Notes: generated by a model not told the origin, from the letters alone. A stretch of DNA of 64,000 nt from Candidatus Rifleibacteriota bacterium (GCA_015232575.1 JADFZL010000023.1:1-64000); one strand, 5' to 3'. Shown: positions 54,199-62,060, counted from the first letter of the stretch. Program-made: numbers and translations.

Positions 54199-55117
54199 TG
54201 AGCTCGATTTCTCCTTTAAAGGTTTTTTTGATATAACATTAAGGCAAGCTATTTGCCGACTTCAGCAATTTGTTGGGGGATCTTTTGATAAAAATCCCAA
54301 ACATTCTATTTCGAAAACATGATAGTCATAAGTTTTGCGTAATATCCTTATCTGAGAATTTTTCGGGAAATAATTGTACAAAATGAACGCTTTTGAAAAA
54401 AAAATCCAACACAACCGAAGAAAAAATCAGCTTTCGAAAATACAACAACAATTATAAAGACTTTCAGTTTTCGATGCAATCAAAAAAATCTTCCACTATT
54501 AACACACTAAAAGAAACACAGAACCTTCTTCGGAAAATCTGAACCCCTCGGATAAACAATTGTACATCTCTAAACAAGTTGTTTTTTTTCTATCGCGTGA
54601 GCGAGCCCTTAATCCCGCGTGAGCAGATAAGCTTTTTCTCATCTCGTGAGCGATTGCTTTTAAACCCGCGTTAGCGGATAAGCTTTGAACCCCGTGTTCA
54701 AACGAAAACACTTAACATGGTGAGGGGAGAAACAAAACATCGTTGTGGGCACGCGCTAAACTTGATAAAAGAAACACAGAGCCTTCTTCGGAAAATTTAA
54801 ACCCCTCGGATAAATAATTGTACATCTCTAAACAAGTTGCTTTTTTTCCTATCGCGTGAGCGATTGCATTTAATCCCGCGTGAGCGGATAAGCTTTTAAG
54901 TTTCGAACGCACATTGGACATATTAGGAAATATCAATAGCAGACACGAAAAAATGTTGTCAAATGGATTATTGTGTGAAATAATTAATTAGTTGTTCAAA
55001 GGAAAGAATGGGAAAACATTTTTGTCTTCGTTTCCAAGAAATCCTGATAAACTTGTTCAGGCTTAGTATTGTCATTTAGAAGATTCTTGAATTATTTAAT
55101 CACAAATTTTCTCCTGC
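54199..55117 (-). other. Gene-free stretch of attC-like sites and GTGA hairpins
   Basis: No gene is supported. It contains a partial attC-like site (about 54505-54570), four GTGA-type hairpins at 54593-54680 and the site at 54695-54827. A further hairpin pair lies near 54850-54885, and TCGAACGCACATTGGAC...AATAATTAATTAGTT (54905-55000) recurs at 59970-60070. Short frames here merely translate the repeats (VLTR, SLSAHAGL-type words). Confidence 0.6.
54695..54827 (-). repeat. attC-like recombination site
   Basis: GTTCAAACGAAAACACTTAA ... GTGAGGGG pairs with CCCCTCGGATAAATAATTG. The interior is GGGCACGCGCTAAACTTGAT and TTCTTCGGAAAA. Nearly identical to 56721-56848 and 59344-59473. Confidence 0.65.
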
Positions 55118-55170
55118 TCTAACGTAAACCGAAGGGTGCATGCCCGTCCGATTCAAACATATAGTTCGAT
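55118..55170 (-). repeat. Compact attC-like site adjoining the hicA remnant
   Basis: Read on the minus strand: TCGAACTATATGTTTGAATC, GGACGGGCATGCACCC, then TTCGGTTTACGTTAGAG. It has an AAC box, a 7-nt spacer, pairing arms with one extra base in the first arm, a GCATGC loop and a GTTAGAG end box. At about 53 bp it has the size of a classical attC and starts at the hicA stop codon. Confidence 0.8.
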
Positions 55171-55378
55171 CAGGATTTCTTTAAGTCTTCTTGGGTTAAT
55201 TCACAATCACGCATTATTTGGGATAGAAGACCCCTTCCAATAGTCTCACCAGTACAGTACATCTGCCGTCAGGATGTCGAAGGAAATTATGACTTCCCTT
55301 TATACGAACAACTATAAATCCCATCTTACTGAGGAGCTTAACGAGGTACCGACCTGTTATTGCAGCCTGATTACTCAA
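55170..55378 (-). pseudogene. hicA: Frameshifted hicA toxin
   Basis: A TTG overlapping the hicB stop by 4 nt opens NQAAITGRYLVKLLSKMGF...IKGSHNFLRHPDGRCTV, the HicA fold with its catalytic His. The expected continuation, TGETIGRGLLSQIMRDCELTQEDLKKS, is in another frame after about 55255. One frameshift therefore separates the halves. The toxin is probably inactive, leaving hicB as an orphan. A sequencing error would be the alternative. Confidence 0.8.
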
Positions 55379-55584
55379 ACAGAAACCGCCACGCGTTGAA
55401 CACCGACAAACTCAGTTGCTGGAGATTCTTCAACCTCCAGGCAAAGCTCAATTGCCTCTTTGATTCTTTTCATAAGCTTGTCAAGTGACTTTGCCTGGGT
55501 ATGACACCCTTTCAAAGCGGGTACCGAGGCAACAAAATATCCGTCCTCATCTTTTTCAATCACAACACTGAATTCTCTTAACAA
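55375..55584 (-). CDS. hicB: HicB-family antitoxin (short)
   Basis: 69 residues: REFSVVIEKDEDGYFVASVPALKGCHTQAKSLDKLMKRIKEAIELCLEVEE, the canonical HicB fold without a C-terminal DNA-binding extension. It precedes the broken hicA and overlaps it by 4 nt. Antitoxin-first order contrasts with the hicAB pair at 42 kb, so the two loci are independent acquisitions. Confidence 0.92.
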   Translation of the reverse strand: MLREFSVVIEKDEDGYFVASVPALKGCHTQAKSLDKLMKRIKEAIELCLEVEESPATEFVGVQRVAVSV

Positions 55585-55876
55585 TAATTAACCCTCCAAA
55601 CATCCGGTATATGGTAAAAAGTCCCCGGCACCTCAATTCTGCGAACTAGTAATTATACAGACCTTTAATAATATCATTGTAATGATTTGTTTGACAATAA
55701 AAATCTATTTGAAAAAATCTAACTTGGTAGTATAGGAATTTCCATTTTAGTTATGCGGGTTTCCGAAAATACTAATACGAATTTAAACTGCCTCGTAATG
55801 ATTTCGGATTCAATGTTTCCTGCCTTTTGCGTGAGCGATTGCTTTTAATCCCGCGTGAGCGGATAAGCTTTTAATT
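55585..55876. other. Spacer before the hicB cassette
   Basis: No gene. Two GTGA hairpins (TTGCGTGAGCGATTGC and ATCCCGCGTGAGCGGAT) lie at 55825-55865, immediately before the next attC-like end box. Confidence 0.5.
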
Positions 55877-56007
55877 TTCTAACGCTGTGTTGAGCGAGCC
55901 GAGGGGCGACCGGAAACATCGCTGTGGCAAGCGCTAAACTAAATAAAAAAAGCCACAGATTATTTTTGTACACTCGAACCCCTTGATCCGCTCAAACTAT
56001 AGTTCGG
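55877..56007 (-). repeat. attC-like site overlapping the DUF2442 gene end
   Basis: TCTAACGCTGTGTTGAGCGAG and GCCGAGGGG at the left pair with CCCCTTGATCCGCTCAAAC and the box AGTTCGG at the right. Read on the minus strand the last box is GTTAGAA, a near-consensus integron core (GTTRRRY). The interior CTGTGGC/GCCACAG forms a second stem. Confidence 0.8.
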
Positions 56008-56268
56008 TTTGATATTGCTTTTTAATGGATATTTTTCGGGATTTTCTAAATTATCTAATTCTAAATCAATATCTAAAGTAGGCCAATAGAGATGGTAACC
56101 ATGAAGCAACTGAACGTTTTGTACATCTTTAATTGTTTGTTCTTTAAAATAAGGAAACTCATCAAAATCAAGAAAATATTCTTGATCTTTTAAATAAAGC
56201 CAAATCCCCCATGGGGTTATATTTTCAACCGTTATTGAAGTGTTCTTTCCAGCTTTTGATAATTTCAT
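55960..56268 (-). CDS. DUF2442 protein
   Basis: 102 residues from MKLSKAGK, with ENITPWGIWLYLKDQEYFLDFDEFPYFKEQTIKDVQNV and HLYWPTLDIDLELDNLENPEKYPL, the DUF2442 pattern. The last ~12 codons (LSGSRGSSVQK) are read from the attC-like site, so the natural C-terminus has been replaced by cassette-end sequence. It pairs with the DUF4160 gene, overlapping it by 44 nt. Such pairs occur in mobile regions and may be a toxin-antitoxin-like module, but this is unproven. Confidence 0.85.
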   Translation of the reverse strand: MKLSKAGKNTSITVENITPWGIWLYLKDQEYFLDFDEFPYFKEQTIKDVQNVQLLHGYHLYWPTLDIDLELDNLENPEKYPLKSNIKPNYSLSGSRGSSVQK

Positions 56269-56467
56269 TTTGCTTTTTCTCGACAATCCTTTGAATTTCC
56301 TTTAAATGTTTCTCATTCAACCCTTTAAACATTGCCAAAGAAATTATTGGTTCAAGCCAAAACTTTGCCTCACCTTTTTCACAAGTCACATGAACGTGCA
56401 TGCGAGATTCTTCATTCGAAAGAAAATAAAACCGAAAACTTTTTTCGCGAAATATTGTTGGACTCAT
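56225..56467 (-). CDS. DUF4160 protein
   Basis: 80 residues: SPTIFREKSFRFYFLSNEESRMHVHVTCEKGEAKFWLEP, the DUF4160 signature with the HVHV motif, then a helical tail (EKHLKEIQRIVEKKQNEIIKSW). It is the first gene of the pair with DUF2442. Function unknown. Confidence 0.9.
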   Translation of the reverse strand: MSPTIFREKSFRFYFLSNEESRMHVHVTCEKGEAKFWLEPIISLAMFKGLNEKHLKEIQRIVEKKQNEIIKSWKEHFNNG

Positions 56468-56519
56468 GACTATATTTTCTCATGGTATAAAAAAGTTTGC
56501 AAGCGTTCCATTATTAAAA

Positions 56520-56612
56520 AAAGTGCCGCTATTGCAAGTAGCTAAATTGCCGTATTTTCGCAAAAACCGTGACCCGTCACGGCGATCCGCTGAAAGTTCT
56601 GTTCGAGATGCT
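56520..56612 (-). repeat. attC-like site, one arm
   Basis: TTTTCGCAAAAACCGTGACC and GGCGATCCGCTGAAAGTTCTGTTCGAGATGC match the right arm of 59550-59687. The left arm is lost. A cluster of three GTGA-type hairpins follows to about 56710. Confidence 0.6.
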
Positions 56613-56720
56613 TTTAATGCCTTTTTGCTTTTAACCCCGCGTGAGCGGATACTCTTGAAACCCCGCGGGTGAGCGGATAATCTTTAACCCCGCGTAAGCG
56701 GATAAGCTTTGAACACAGCG

Positions 56721-56848
56721 TTCGAACGAAAAAAACTTAGCATGCCAAGGGGAGAAACAAAACATCGTTGCGGGCACGCAACTTGATAAAAAAAAACACA
56801 AAACCCTCTTCGGAAAATCTGAACCCCTCGGATAAACAATTGTACATC
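56721..56848 (-). repeat. attC-like recombination site
   Basis: TTCGAACGAAAAAAACTTAG, CCAAGGGGAG, GGGCACGCAACTTGATAA, TTCGGAAAATCTG and CCCCTCGGATAAACAATTG are in the same order as 59344-59473. No gene lies between this site and the next at 56924, only a ~70 bp spacer with two GTGA hairpins. Confidence 0.7.
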
Positions 56849-56923
56849 TCTAAACAAGTTGCTTTTTTTCTATCGCGTGAGCGATTGCTTTTAATCGCGC
56901 GTGAGCGGATATGCTTTTAAGTC

Positions 56924-57048
56924 TCGAACGTTGAGTTGAGCGGCGTCGGGGGCCGAGCGGATTGTTACAGGAAGACAAAACATATCAGAAAGGCTCGTGA
57001 GATTGCAGCAGAAGGCGCCCCACATGCCCGCTCAAACGTGTGTTCGAC
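56924..57048 (-). repeat. attC-like recombination site
   Basis: TCGAACGTTGAGTTGAGCGG at the left pairs with CCGCTCAAACGTGTGTTCGA at the right (TTGAGCGG against CCGCTCAAA, one extra base in the right arm). 125 bp. Confidence 0.8.
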
Positions 57049-57285
57049 GCTGCCCGAATCAGACGTTTAATAGTTCAGATCAACGAGTATAAATATTCGC
57101 CAATATGTTTCCCGCGTGAGCGAATGCGGCTTGCCCTCAGCCCGCGTGAGCGATGCGGTTGGGTCTTAATTTATGCGTGAGCATTTTCTTTCCCGCGTGA
57201 GCGATAAAAAAAAACTGAATGAGCCGCTGGGAAGCGAAATTAATAGAACATTGTAACAGATTGACATCCGGCGTGAGCGGATGAG
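57049..57285. other. Hairpin-rich spacer 3' of the methyltransferase gene
   Basis: Five GTGA-loop hairpins (for example TCCCGCGTGAGCGA at 57110 and TCCGGCGTGAGCGGAT at 57268) follow in 180 bp. A decayed attC-like pair GAGCCGCTGGGAAGCG near 57221 may be the cassette end. Confidence 0.5.
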
Positions 57286-58047
57286 TCAAACGTCAGGTCG
57301 GGTGACTTTTTTTGCTAAGCAAATTAGTCTCTTACTTAATTTCTCACTATATTTTGAAAATTCAAAATCCCCGAAGAACGTAACTTTCCTAAAATCGGAT
57401 TTTTTAAAAACTCTTTCAAAAGTTGATTTGCGCATTTGATAATAAAGAAATGAAGTGAATTTATTTGAAATCTTTTTCATTGAATAACTTACTCGGAGAA
57501 TATTAAATCTAACGTATTTTGATGCAAGATACTCAAGAAAAAAATAGAAACCTGAATTTGAATCTTCTCTTGCCGGAATGAATTTTGGTTTATGATCAAA
57601 AAAGGAATCTGAAAAGCCGTTATCGATTAACAAGATTCCCCCTGGGCTCAAGCAATTTGAAATGCTTTTGGTTGCTCTTTTCATTTCACTAATATTTTTA
57701 AGATGGGGAAAACTGGTTGTCATGCAAATAACTAAATCAAATTTATTAGACCATAATTTATCAAGGGTTAGGAAGTTGCCAATCTTCAATGGAATTGAAT
57801 TACTCTTTAAATTTTTCTTTGCCAACTCCAACATGTCTACCGACAAATCGGAGCCGAAGCAGGTAACACCCATTTCAGTAATCATTTTTAAGTGCCAACC
57901 AGCACCACAAGAACAATCAAGACAGGTTTTTATTTTATTTTTAATAATAATCTCTTTGAAAAAAGACTGCTGCTTGTAAATTTCGGCTTTGGGATTCAAC
58001 TCTTCATAATCTTCGGCAAGAATATTGTATTGATTATTCGAACACAT
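57286..58047 (-). CDS. Class I SAM-dependent methyltransferase
   Basis: 253 residues; AAGGAG lies 8 nt before the ATG. Motif I reads CLDCSCGAGWHLKMI, followed by VTCFGSDLSVDMLELAKKNL (acidic loop), GNFLTL, FDLVICMTTSFPHL and LSPGGILLIDNGF: a Methyltransf_11/25-type Rossmann fold. The substrate is not indicated. The C-terminal tail ends (KKVTRPDV) in sequence close to a GTGA hairpin, so the extreme end may be cassette-junction sequence. Single-gene cassette. Confidence 0.85.
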   Translation of the reverse strand: MCSNNQYNILAEDYEELNPKAEIYKQQSFFKEIIIKNKIKTCLDCSCGAGWHLKMITEMGVTCFGSDLSVDMLELAKKNLKSNSIPLKIGNFLTLDKLWSNKFDLVICMTTSFPHLKNISEMKRATKSISNCLSPGGILLIDNGFSDSFFDHKPKFIPAREDSNSGFYFFLEYLASKYVRFNILRVSYSMKKISNKFTSFLYYQMRKSTFERVFKKSDFRKVTFFGDFEFSKYSEKLSKRLICLAKKVTRPDV

Positions 58048-58077
58048 CTTGGGAACTCCTTATGTTGTTGTCATTCA

Positions 58078-58285
58078 CTCAACGTCAAGCTGAGCGGCGT
58101 CAGGGGCCGGGCGGATTGCCACAGGAAGACAAGACATACCAGAACGACTCGTGAGATTGCTATCCCGCGTGAGCGATAGTCTTTTTCTCACGCGTGAGCG
58201 TTCACGCCCATCTTTGTGTAGATCACTCGCCATATTTTTCAGGAATACGTGCTTGTAAATGCTGTTCCCCGCGTGAGCGGATAAG
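58078..58285 (-). repeat. Partial attC-like site with GTGA hairpins
   Basis: CTCAACGTCAAGCTGAGCGG and GGGGCCGGGCGG match the left arm of 56924-57048. The right arm is missing, replaced by CCCGCGTGAGCGATAG and ACGCGTGAGCGTT hairpins and a short unrelated spacer. Confidence 0.55.
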
Positions 58286-58417
58286 TCGAACGCTATGTTG
58301 AGCGAGCCGAGGGGCGACCGGAAACATCGCTGTGGCACGCGCTAAACTAAACAAAAAAAACCACAAGTTTTCTTTTGTATATCCAGCCCCCTCGGTCCGT
58401 TCAAACAACAGTTCGAA
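58286..58417 (-). repeat. attC-like recombination site
   Basis: TCGAACGCTATGTTGAGCGAG and GCCGAGGGG at the left pair with CCCCTCGGTCCGTTCAAAC and CAGTTCGAAATGC at the right. One extra T lies in the right arm. 132 bp. It follows the stop of the small antitoxin-like gene by 27 nt on the minus strand, the normal cassette layout. Confidence 0.85.
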
Positions 58418-58443
58418 ATGCTTTTCATGTCTCTATTCAAAAT

Positions 58444-58614
58444 CTATGCAGCTAAAAGTTTTTTGTCTTTTGATGGAGGTAGTACAAGCCGTTTTTTATG
58501 TTCTTTCTCTTTTTCGTTTATGTCTTTAAAAATAGCCCTCAAATCGTAATCAAAAAATTTACAATTTTCCTCTCTGATTTTATGAATTTCTGAAACGATT
58601 GGATCCTTTATCAT
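58444..58614 (-). CDS. Small antitoxin-like protein paired with the PIN toxin (56 aa)
   Basis: MIKDPIVSEIHKIREENCKF, then FDYDLRAIFKDI, a charged run (EKEKEHKKR) and VLPPSK. The ATG follows the PIN-domain stop by 2 nt and has GGGAGA 7 nt upstream. The DPIVxEIxxIREE...YDLxAIFxDI pattern is familiar from small proteins encoded next to PIN-domain genes in many bacteria, and the position suggests the cognate antitoxin. The toxin-first order is unusual for VapBC. Confidence 0.75.
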   Translation of the reverse strand: MIKDPIVSEIHKIREENCKFFDYDLRAIFKDINEKEKEHKKRLVLPPSKDKKLLAA

Positions 58615-58616
58615 TA

Positions 58617-59093
58617 TTAATCTCCCATCAATTCAAATGGTGTGCAAATAATGGGCATTTCAAAACCCTCTGTTACACAAATTTTATTTATACTTTTTTG
58701 AATCTCTGCATTTGCAATATGAGTACAATTCCAAGTTAATAAATAATCCATTCCGTGAATGGTGGAAATTGAAATATGGACGGAATCTTGAGCCGCTTTT
58801 TTGGGAATTATCTTAGATCTGAGAAACTTTTCAGAGAGTTGAAGAACCTCTTCTGTGGCGGCAAGAATTGGAAGTGTTTCTAGAAGAAGGATTCTTTTAT
58901 TCGAGGCGTTAGAATCACCCTTTTTGGCTTCTTGAATTACAAATTCTGAGATAAAAAGTTCAAAATCGTTTTTCCTTTTTATCCACCATTCTCTGGTAAT
59001 TTGCTTGTTTGCTTCAATCACCATATCTCTGGTTTGTTTTTCGCTCACCAAATAACTAATAAAACTAGTTTCAAGGTAAATTCTCTTCTTCAT
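58617..59093 (-). CDS. PIN-domain protein, toxin-like
   Basis: 158 residues. RIYLETSFISYLVS at the start has Glu in place of the usual first Asp. ELFISEFVIQEAKKGD supplies the second acidic residue, and AAQDSVHISISTIHGMDYLLTWNCTHIANAE gives the third Asp and the conserved TWNxxHI of this PIN subgroup. It is predicted to be a ribonuclease toxin. It is followed 2 nt later by the small antitoxin-like gene. No strong ribosome-binding site is visible before its ATG. Confidence 0.82.
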   Translation of the reverse strand: MKKRIYLETSFISYLVSEKQTRDMVIEANKQITREWWIKRKNDFELFISEFVIQEAKKGDSNASNKRILLLETLPILAATEEVLQLSEKFLRSKIIPKKAAQDSVHISISTIHGMDYLLTWNCTHIANAEIQKSINKICVTEGFEMPIICTPFELMGD

Positions 59094-59343
59094 AGGTTTA
59101 TTTTATTATAACAGGAAAGATATGTCAAACATAGATTTTTCAAATTGCCTCACAATTTCACAAAGCAACGTTTTTTTGATGTGACGTTAATCAGAAAAGG
59201 CTCACTTCAGCGAGCCTTCTTGCATGTTGGAAAGCTTCGTTTCGAAGCGCTTTTAATGCATTTCATGCCTTTGCTTTTATGTTTTTAATGCTTTTGTTTT
59301 TTATGCTTTTGCTTTTTATGCCTTTAATGCTTTTTTTCAATTT

Positions 59344-59473
59344 CTCGAACGAAAAACGCTGAGCAAGCCGAGGGGAGAACTAAAACATCGTTACGGGTAC
59401 GCGCTAAACTTGATAAAAAACACACAAAACCCTCTTCGGAAAATCTGAACCCCTCGGATAAACAATTGTACAT
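59344..59473 (-). repeat. attC-like recombination site
   Basis: TCGAACGAAAAACGCTGAGC and GCCGAGGGG at the left pair with CCCCTCGGATAAACAATTG. The interior is GGGTACGCGCTAAACTTGAT and CTCTTCGGAAAATC. 130 bp. Preceded by a TTTTTATGCTTTTGC-type low-complexity spacer (59260-59340). Confidence 0.7.
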
Positions 59474-59549
59474 CTCTAAACAAGTTGCTTTTTTCCCTAT
59501 CGCGTGAGCGATTGCATTTAATCCCGCGTGAGCGGATAAGCTTTAAATT

Positions 59550-59687
59550 TTCGAACGCATATTGGCTTCAGCGGGTCGCCGAGCGTTTTGCTGCGAGGGT
59601 ACCGGGGCGTTTTGGGCGCGGTTTTTGCGGCTTTTTTCGCAAAAACCGTGACCAGCCCCGGCGATCCGCTGAAAGCCCCTGTTCGAA
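59550..59687 (-). repeat. attC-like recombination site (best preserved)
   Basis: Left TTCGAACGCATATTGGCTTC, AGCGGGTCGCCG; right CGGCGATCCGCTGAAAGCC, CCTGTTCGAA. The arms pair over about 17 bp with one extra base in the right arm (CTGAAAGCC against GGCTTCAG). An inner GGTTTTTGCG / CGCAAAAACC stem adds structure. The end boxes are inverted copies of each other (TTCGAAC/GTTCGAA). Confidence 0.85.
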
Positions 59688-59749
59688 ATGCCTTTCATGC
59701 CTTTGCTTTTTATGCTTTTGCTTTTATGCTTTTAATGCCTTATCAACTA

Positions 59750-59880
59750 TTCGAACGAAAAACTGCTTAGCAAGCTGAGGGGGAAACGAATAATCGTTGC
59801 GGGCACGCGCTAAACTTGATAAAAAAATCACAGAACCTTCTTCGGAAAACCTGAACCCCTCGGACATACGATTGTACATC
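59750..59880 (-). repeat. attC-like recombination site
   Basis: TTCGAACGAAAAACTGCTTA, GCTGAGGGGGAAAC, GGGCACGCGCTAAACTTGAT, CTTCTTCGGAAAACC and CCCCTCGGACATACGATTG are in the same order as 59344-59473. Three GTGA hairpins follow to 59970. Confidence 0.7.
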
Positions 59881-59969
59881 AACGCTAAACAAGCTTCTTT
59901 TTCTTCATCGCGTGAGCGATTGCATTTATCCCCGCGTGAGCGGATGCAGTTTCTTAACGCGTGAGCGTT

Positions 59970-60070
59970 TCAGATTCGAACGCATATTGGACACAATAGG
60001 AAATAACAGTAACATTTTAATAGGATAATGGAAATTGTATGATATTGTAGAATAATTAATTAGTTTAAGT
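59970..60070 (-). other. Array-edge segment, also found at 54905-55000
   Basis: TTCGAACGCATATTGGACAC, AATAGGAAATA, GGATAATGGAAATTGT and AATAATTAATTAGTTTAAG parallel the sequence at 54905-55000. It begins with the same end box as the attC-like sites but lacks their second arm. On the minus strand it lies upstream of all cassettes, the position expected for a primary attachment site. That reading is tentative because no integrase gene adjoins it. Confidence 0.45.
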
Positions 60071-60613
60071 TAATTAATATTAGAAATGTATTTTAAATGA
60101 TGCTCTGAAAGCATTTAGAATTGGTATTGGAAAAAATGTGGCAAATATAAAGACTCAGCTATGCATATCGGAGATCGATTTCTTCCTTGTTTGATGGAAC
60201 ATCCGAATCGGAACAAAATTTCTTACACGATTGTGAGAGATTGGATTCCCTCGGTAAGCTGGAAATTGTCTCTGAAAAATTGGCGCAGGTTATTCAAGTG
60301 TAAACTGCATTTAGCATGCTTATTAAACATGTGGTAATTAACTGAAAACCCACTGGAATGATCATCGTTTCATGATCAACATGAAGCTGAGTAAATTCGA
60401 TATTTCTGTAAGCAAATTATAAATCTTGCTTTTGAAGAGAGTTTGTGATATTATTGATTTGTTGACGGTTTGAGGTATTTTCCTCGCTGTCGTCATTTTG
60501 TTTCTGAGACTACAGTCTGTGCGGTGGCTTTTTCCGGTAAACCCTCCGTTCCCCTAAATTAACCGGATGATTCGGCCAGGCCACACTTAGCGCTTCCCCG
60601 AGAAAGAATTATT
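60071..60613 (+). promoter_or_regulatory. Long leader region of the DEAD-box helicase gene
   Basis: No protein frame. TTGTTGACGG near 60459 could be a -35 region. The last 130 nt are less AT-rich than the sequence before it and contain TTTTCCGGTAAACC...TTAACCGGATGA, able to pair, before the weak GAGAAAG ribosome-binding site. Long structured leaders are common for cold-induced RNA helicases, so temperature control is possible. Confidence 0.35.
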
Positions 60614-62011
60614 ATGAATAATTTACCTATTTCTTCTATTCCTGAAAACCAGGATGTTTCTACTATTTCACGTTTTGCAACTATGAATATTCACCCGGAT
60701 ATTCAAAAAGCTATTTCCAGTCTAGGTTTTTCAATCCCGACTCACATTCAGGAATCAGCAATACCTGCTGGACTGGCTGGAAGAGATCTTTTAGCATGTG
60801 CAGTTACGGGCAGTGGCAAAACAGCAGCTTTTGCCATACCTCTCATCAATAAGCTCATTGAGTTGAAAAAAAATGACAGAAAAAGTGTTACAAGAGCTCT
60901 GATTCTTGCTCCAACCAGAGAGTTGGCTGCACAGATACGCGATCATATTGCCAGTCTTGCACGTTACACACGAATCCGCGCTGCTGCGATATTCGGTGGC
61001 GTTGGTATGGGAAATCAGAAAGACGCATTTCTTACAGGCGTTGACATCATTGTTGCGACACCAGGGAGACTTCTTGACCATTTTTCCTACGCTTATGGAA
61101 AAATTCCCGCACTGCAATATCTCGTAATTGATGAAGCTGACCGCATGCTTGATATGGGTTTCCTTCCTGCGATAAGAAATGTTCTTAGACAGCTGCCAAC
61201 AACTCCAAGGCAGACATTGTTTTTCTCAGCAACTTTACCTGAACTTGTAATTGATTTAGCTGGGGAAATGCTCAAAAATCCAGTTAAAATTGATATTGAC
61301 AGGCCTGCTGTAACTGCTGACGGAATCACTCAGACTGTTTATCCGGTTTCTGACGATCTCAAATCACGACTTCTTATTCACATACTCAAATCAGAAAATG
61401 TAAGAAATGCAATCATTTTTACACGTACTAAGCATCGGGCTAACCGCCTTTCTGACATGCTTTCACGGTCTGATGTACAATGTGAAACAATTCATGGAAA
61501 CAGATCGCAGGCTCAGAGAACAAGTGCTTTGAAAAATTTTCGCAATGGATCAAGCAGCATTCTTGTTGCAACTGATATTGCTTCCCGCGGAATTGATGTT
61601 GAAGGAATCTCTCATGTAATTAATTTTGATGTTCCTCATCTTCCAGATGATTATATTCACAGAGTTGGCCGCACAGCCAGAGCAAAATTAAGCGGAAATG
61701 CAATTTCTTTTGTATCTCCGAATGAAGAGAACGATTTGCGTCAGATAGAAAGACATCTTAATCAGAAACTGCTGCGCGTTAAAGTCGACGGCTTTGATTA
61801 TAAAGATCGACCATCTGAAAAACTCGAAATTCCTCTGGCAAAGAGACTGGCAGACCATCGTGCAAAAAGAGCTGAAGTGCGTAACCGGACATCCGGAAGG
61901 CCATCATCAAAGCCCGCGCCGAAGTCATTTCAGGTTTATCGTTCTGCGAATGAACCGAGACCGCCCAAAGCATCAGCCAGATTCAGTGATAGAAAATATG
62001 CTTCTGCGTAA
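60614..62011 (+). CDS. DEAD-box RNA helicase, RhlE-like
   Basis: 465 residues. All superfamily 2 motifs are visible: Q motif (FATMNIHPDIQKAISSLGF...PTHIQESAIP), I (AVTGSGKTAAF), Ia (LAPTRELAAQ), II (VIDEADRMLDMGF), III (FFSATLP), IV (IIFTRTKHRA), V (ILVATDIASRGIDVEGISHVINFDVP) and VI (YIHRVGRTARA). The C-terminal ~65 residues are basic and Ser/Pro/Arg-rich (RTSGRPSSKPAPK), probably for RNA binding. It unwinds structured RNA in ribosome assembly or mRNA decay. Monocistronic, with a strong terminator. Confidence 0.95.
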   Translation: MNNLPISSIPENQDVSTISRFATMNIHPDIQKAISSLGFSIPTHIQESAIPAGLAGRDLLACAVTGSGKTAAFAIPLINKLIELKKNDRKSVTRALILAPTRELAAQIRDHIASLARYTRIRAAAIFGGVGMGNQKDAFLTGVDIIVATPGRLLDHFSYAYGKIPALQYLVIDEADRMLDMGFLPAIRNVLRQLPTTPRQTLFFSATLPELVIDLAGEMLKNPVKIDIDRPAVTADGITQTVYPVSDDLKSRLLIHILKSENVRNAIIFTRTKHRANRLSDMLSRSDVQCETIHGNRSQAQRTSALKNFRNGSSSILVATDIASRGIDVEGISHVINFDVPHLPDDYIHRVGRTARAKLSGNAISFVSPNEENDLRQIERHLNQKLLRVKVDGFDYKDRPSEKLEIPLAKRLADHRAKRAEVRNRTSGRPSSKPAPKSFQVYRSANEPRPPKASARFSDRKYASA

Positions 62012-62060
62012 TATGCAATAAGTATTGTTTCCTTTGATGCAGCAAATGCTGTAAATTCAA

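Noticed and set aside
54590..54900. CRISPR array considered because of regularly repeated GTGAGCG units
   Set aside because: Repeats are 10-17 bp hairpins at irregular spacing with low-complexity or repeated sequence between them, not 28-37 bp direct repeats with unique spacers. No cas genes.
54499..54936. Two similar minus-strand frames of about 70 codons with shared words (SLSAHAGL, CLEMYNCLSEGF)
   Set aside because: The similarity is due to duplicated attC-like sites and hairpins at DNA level. No start signals or family.
60071..60613. Looked for an integron integrase (tyrosine recombinase) or fragments next to the outer edge of the array
   Set aside because: No R...H-x-x-R...Y recombinase motifs or integrase-specific patch in any frame here or elsewhere in the window, so no intI is claimed.
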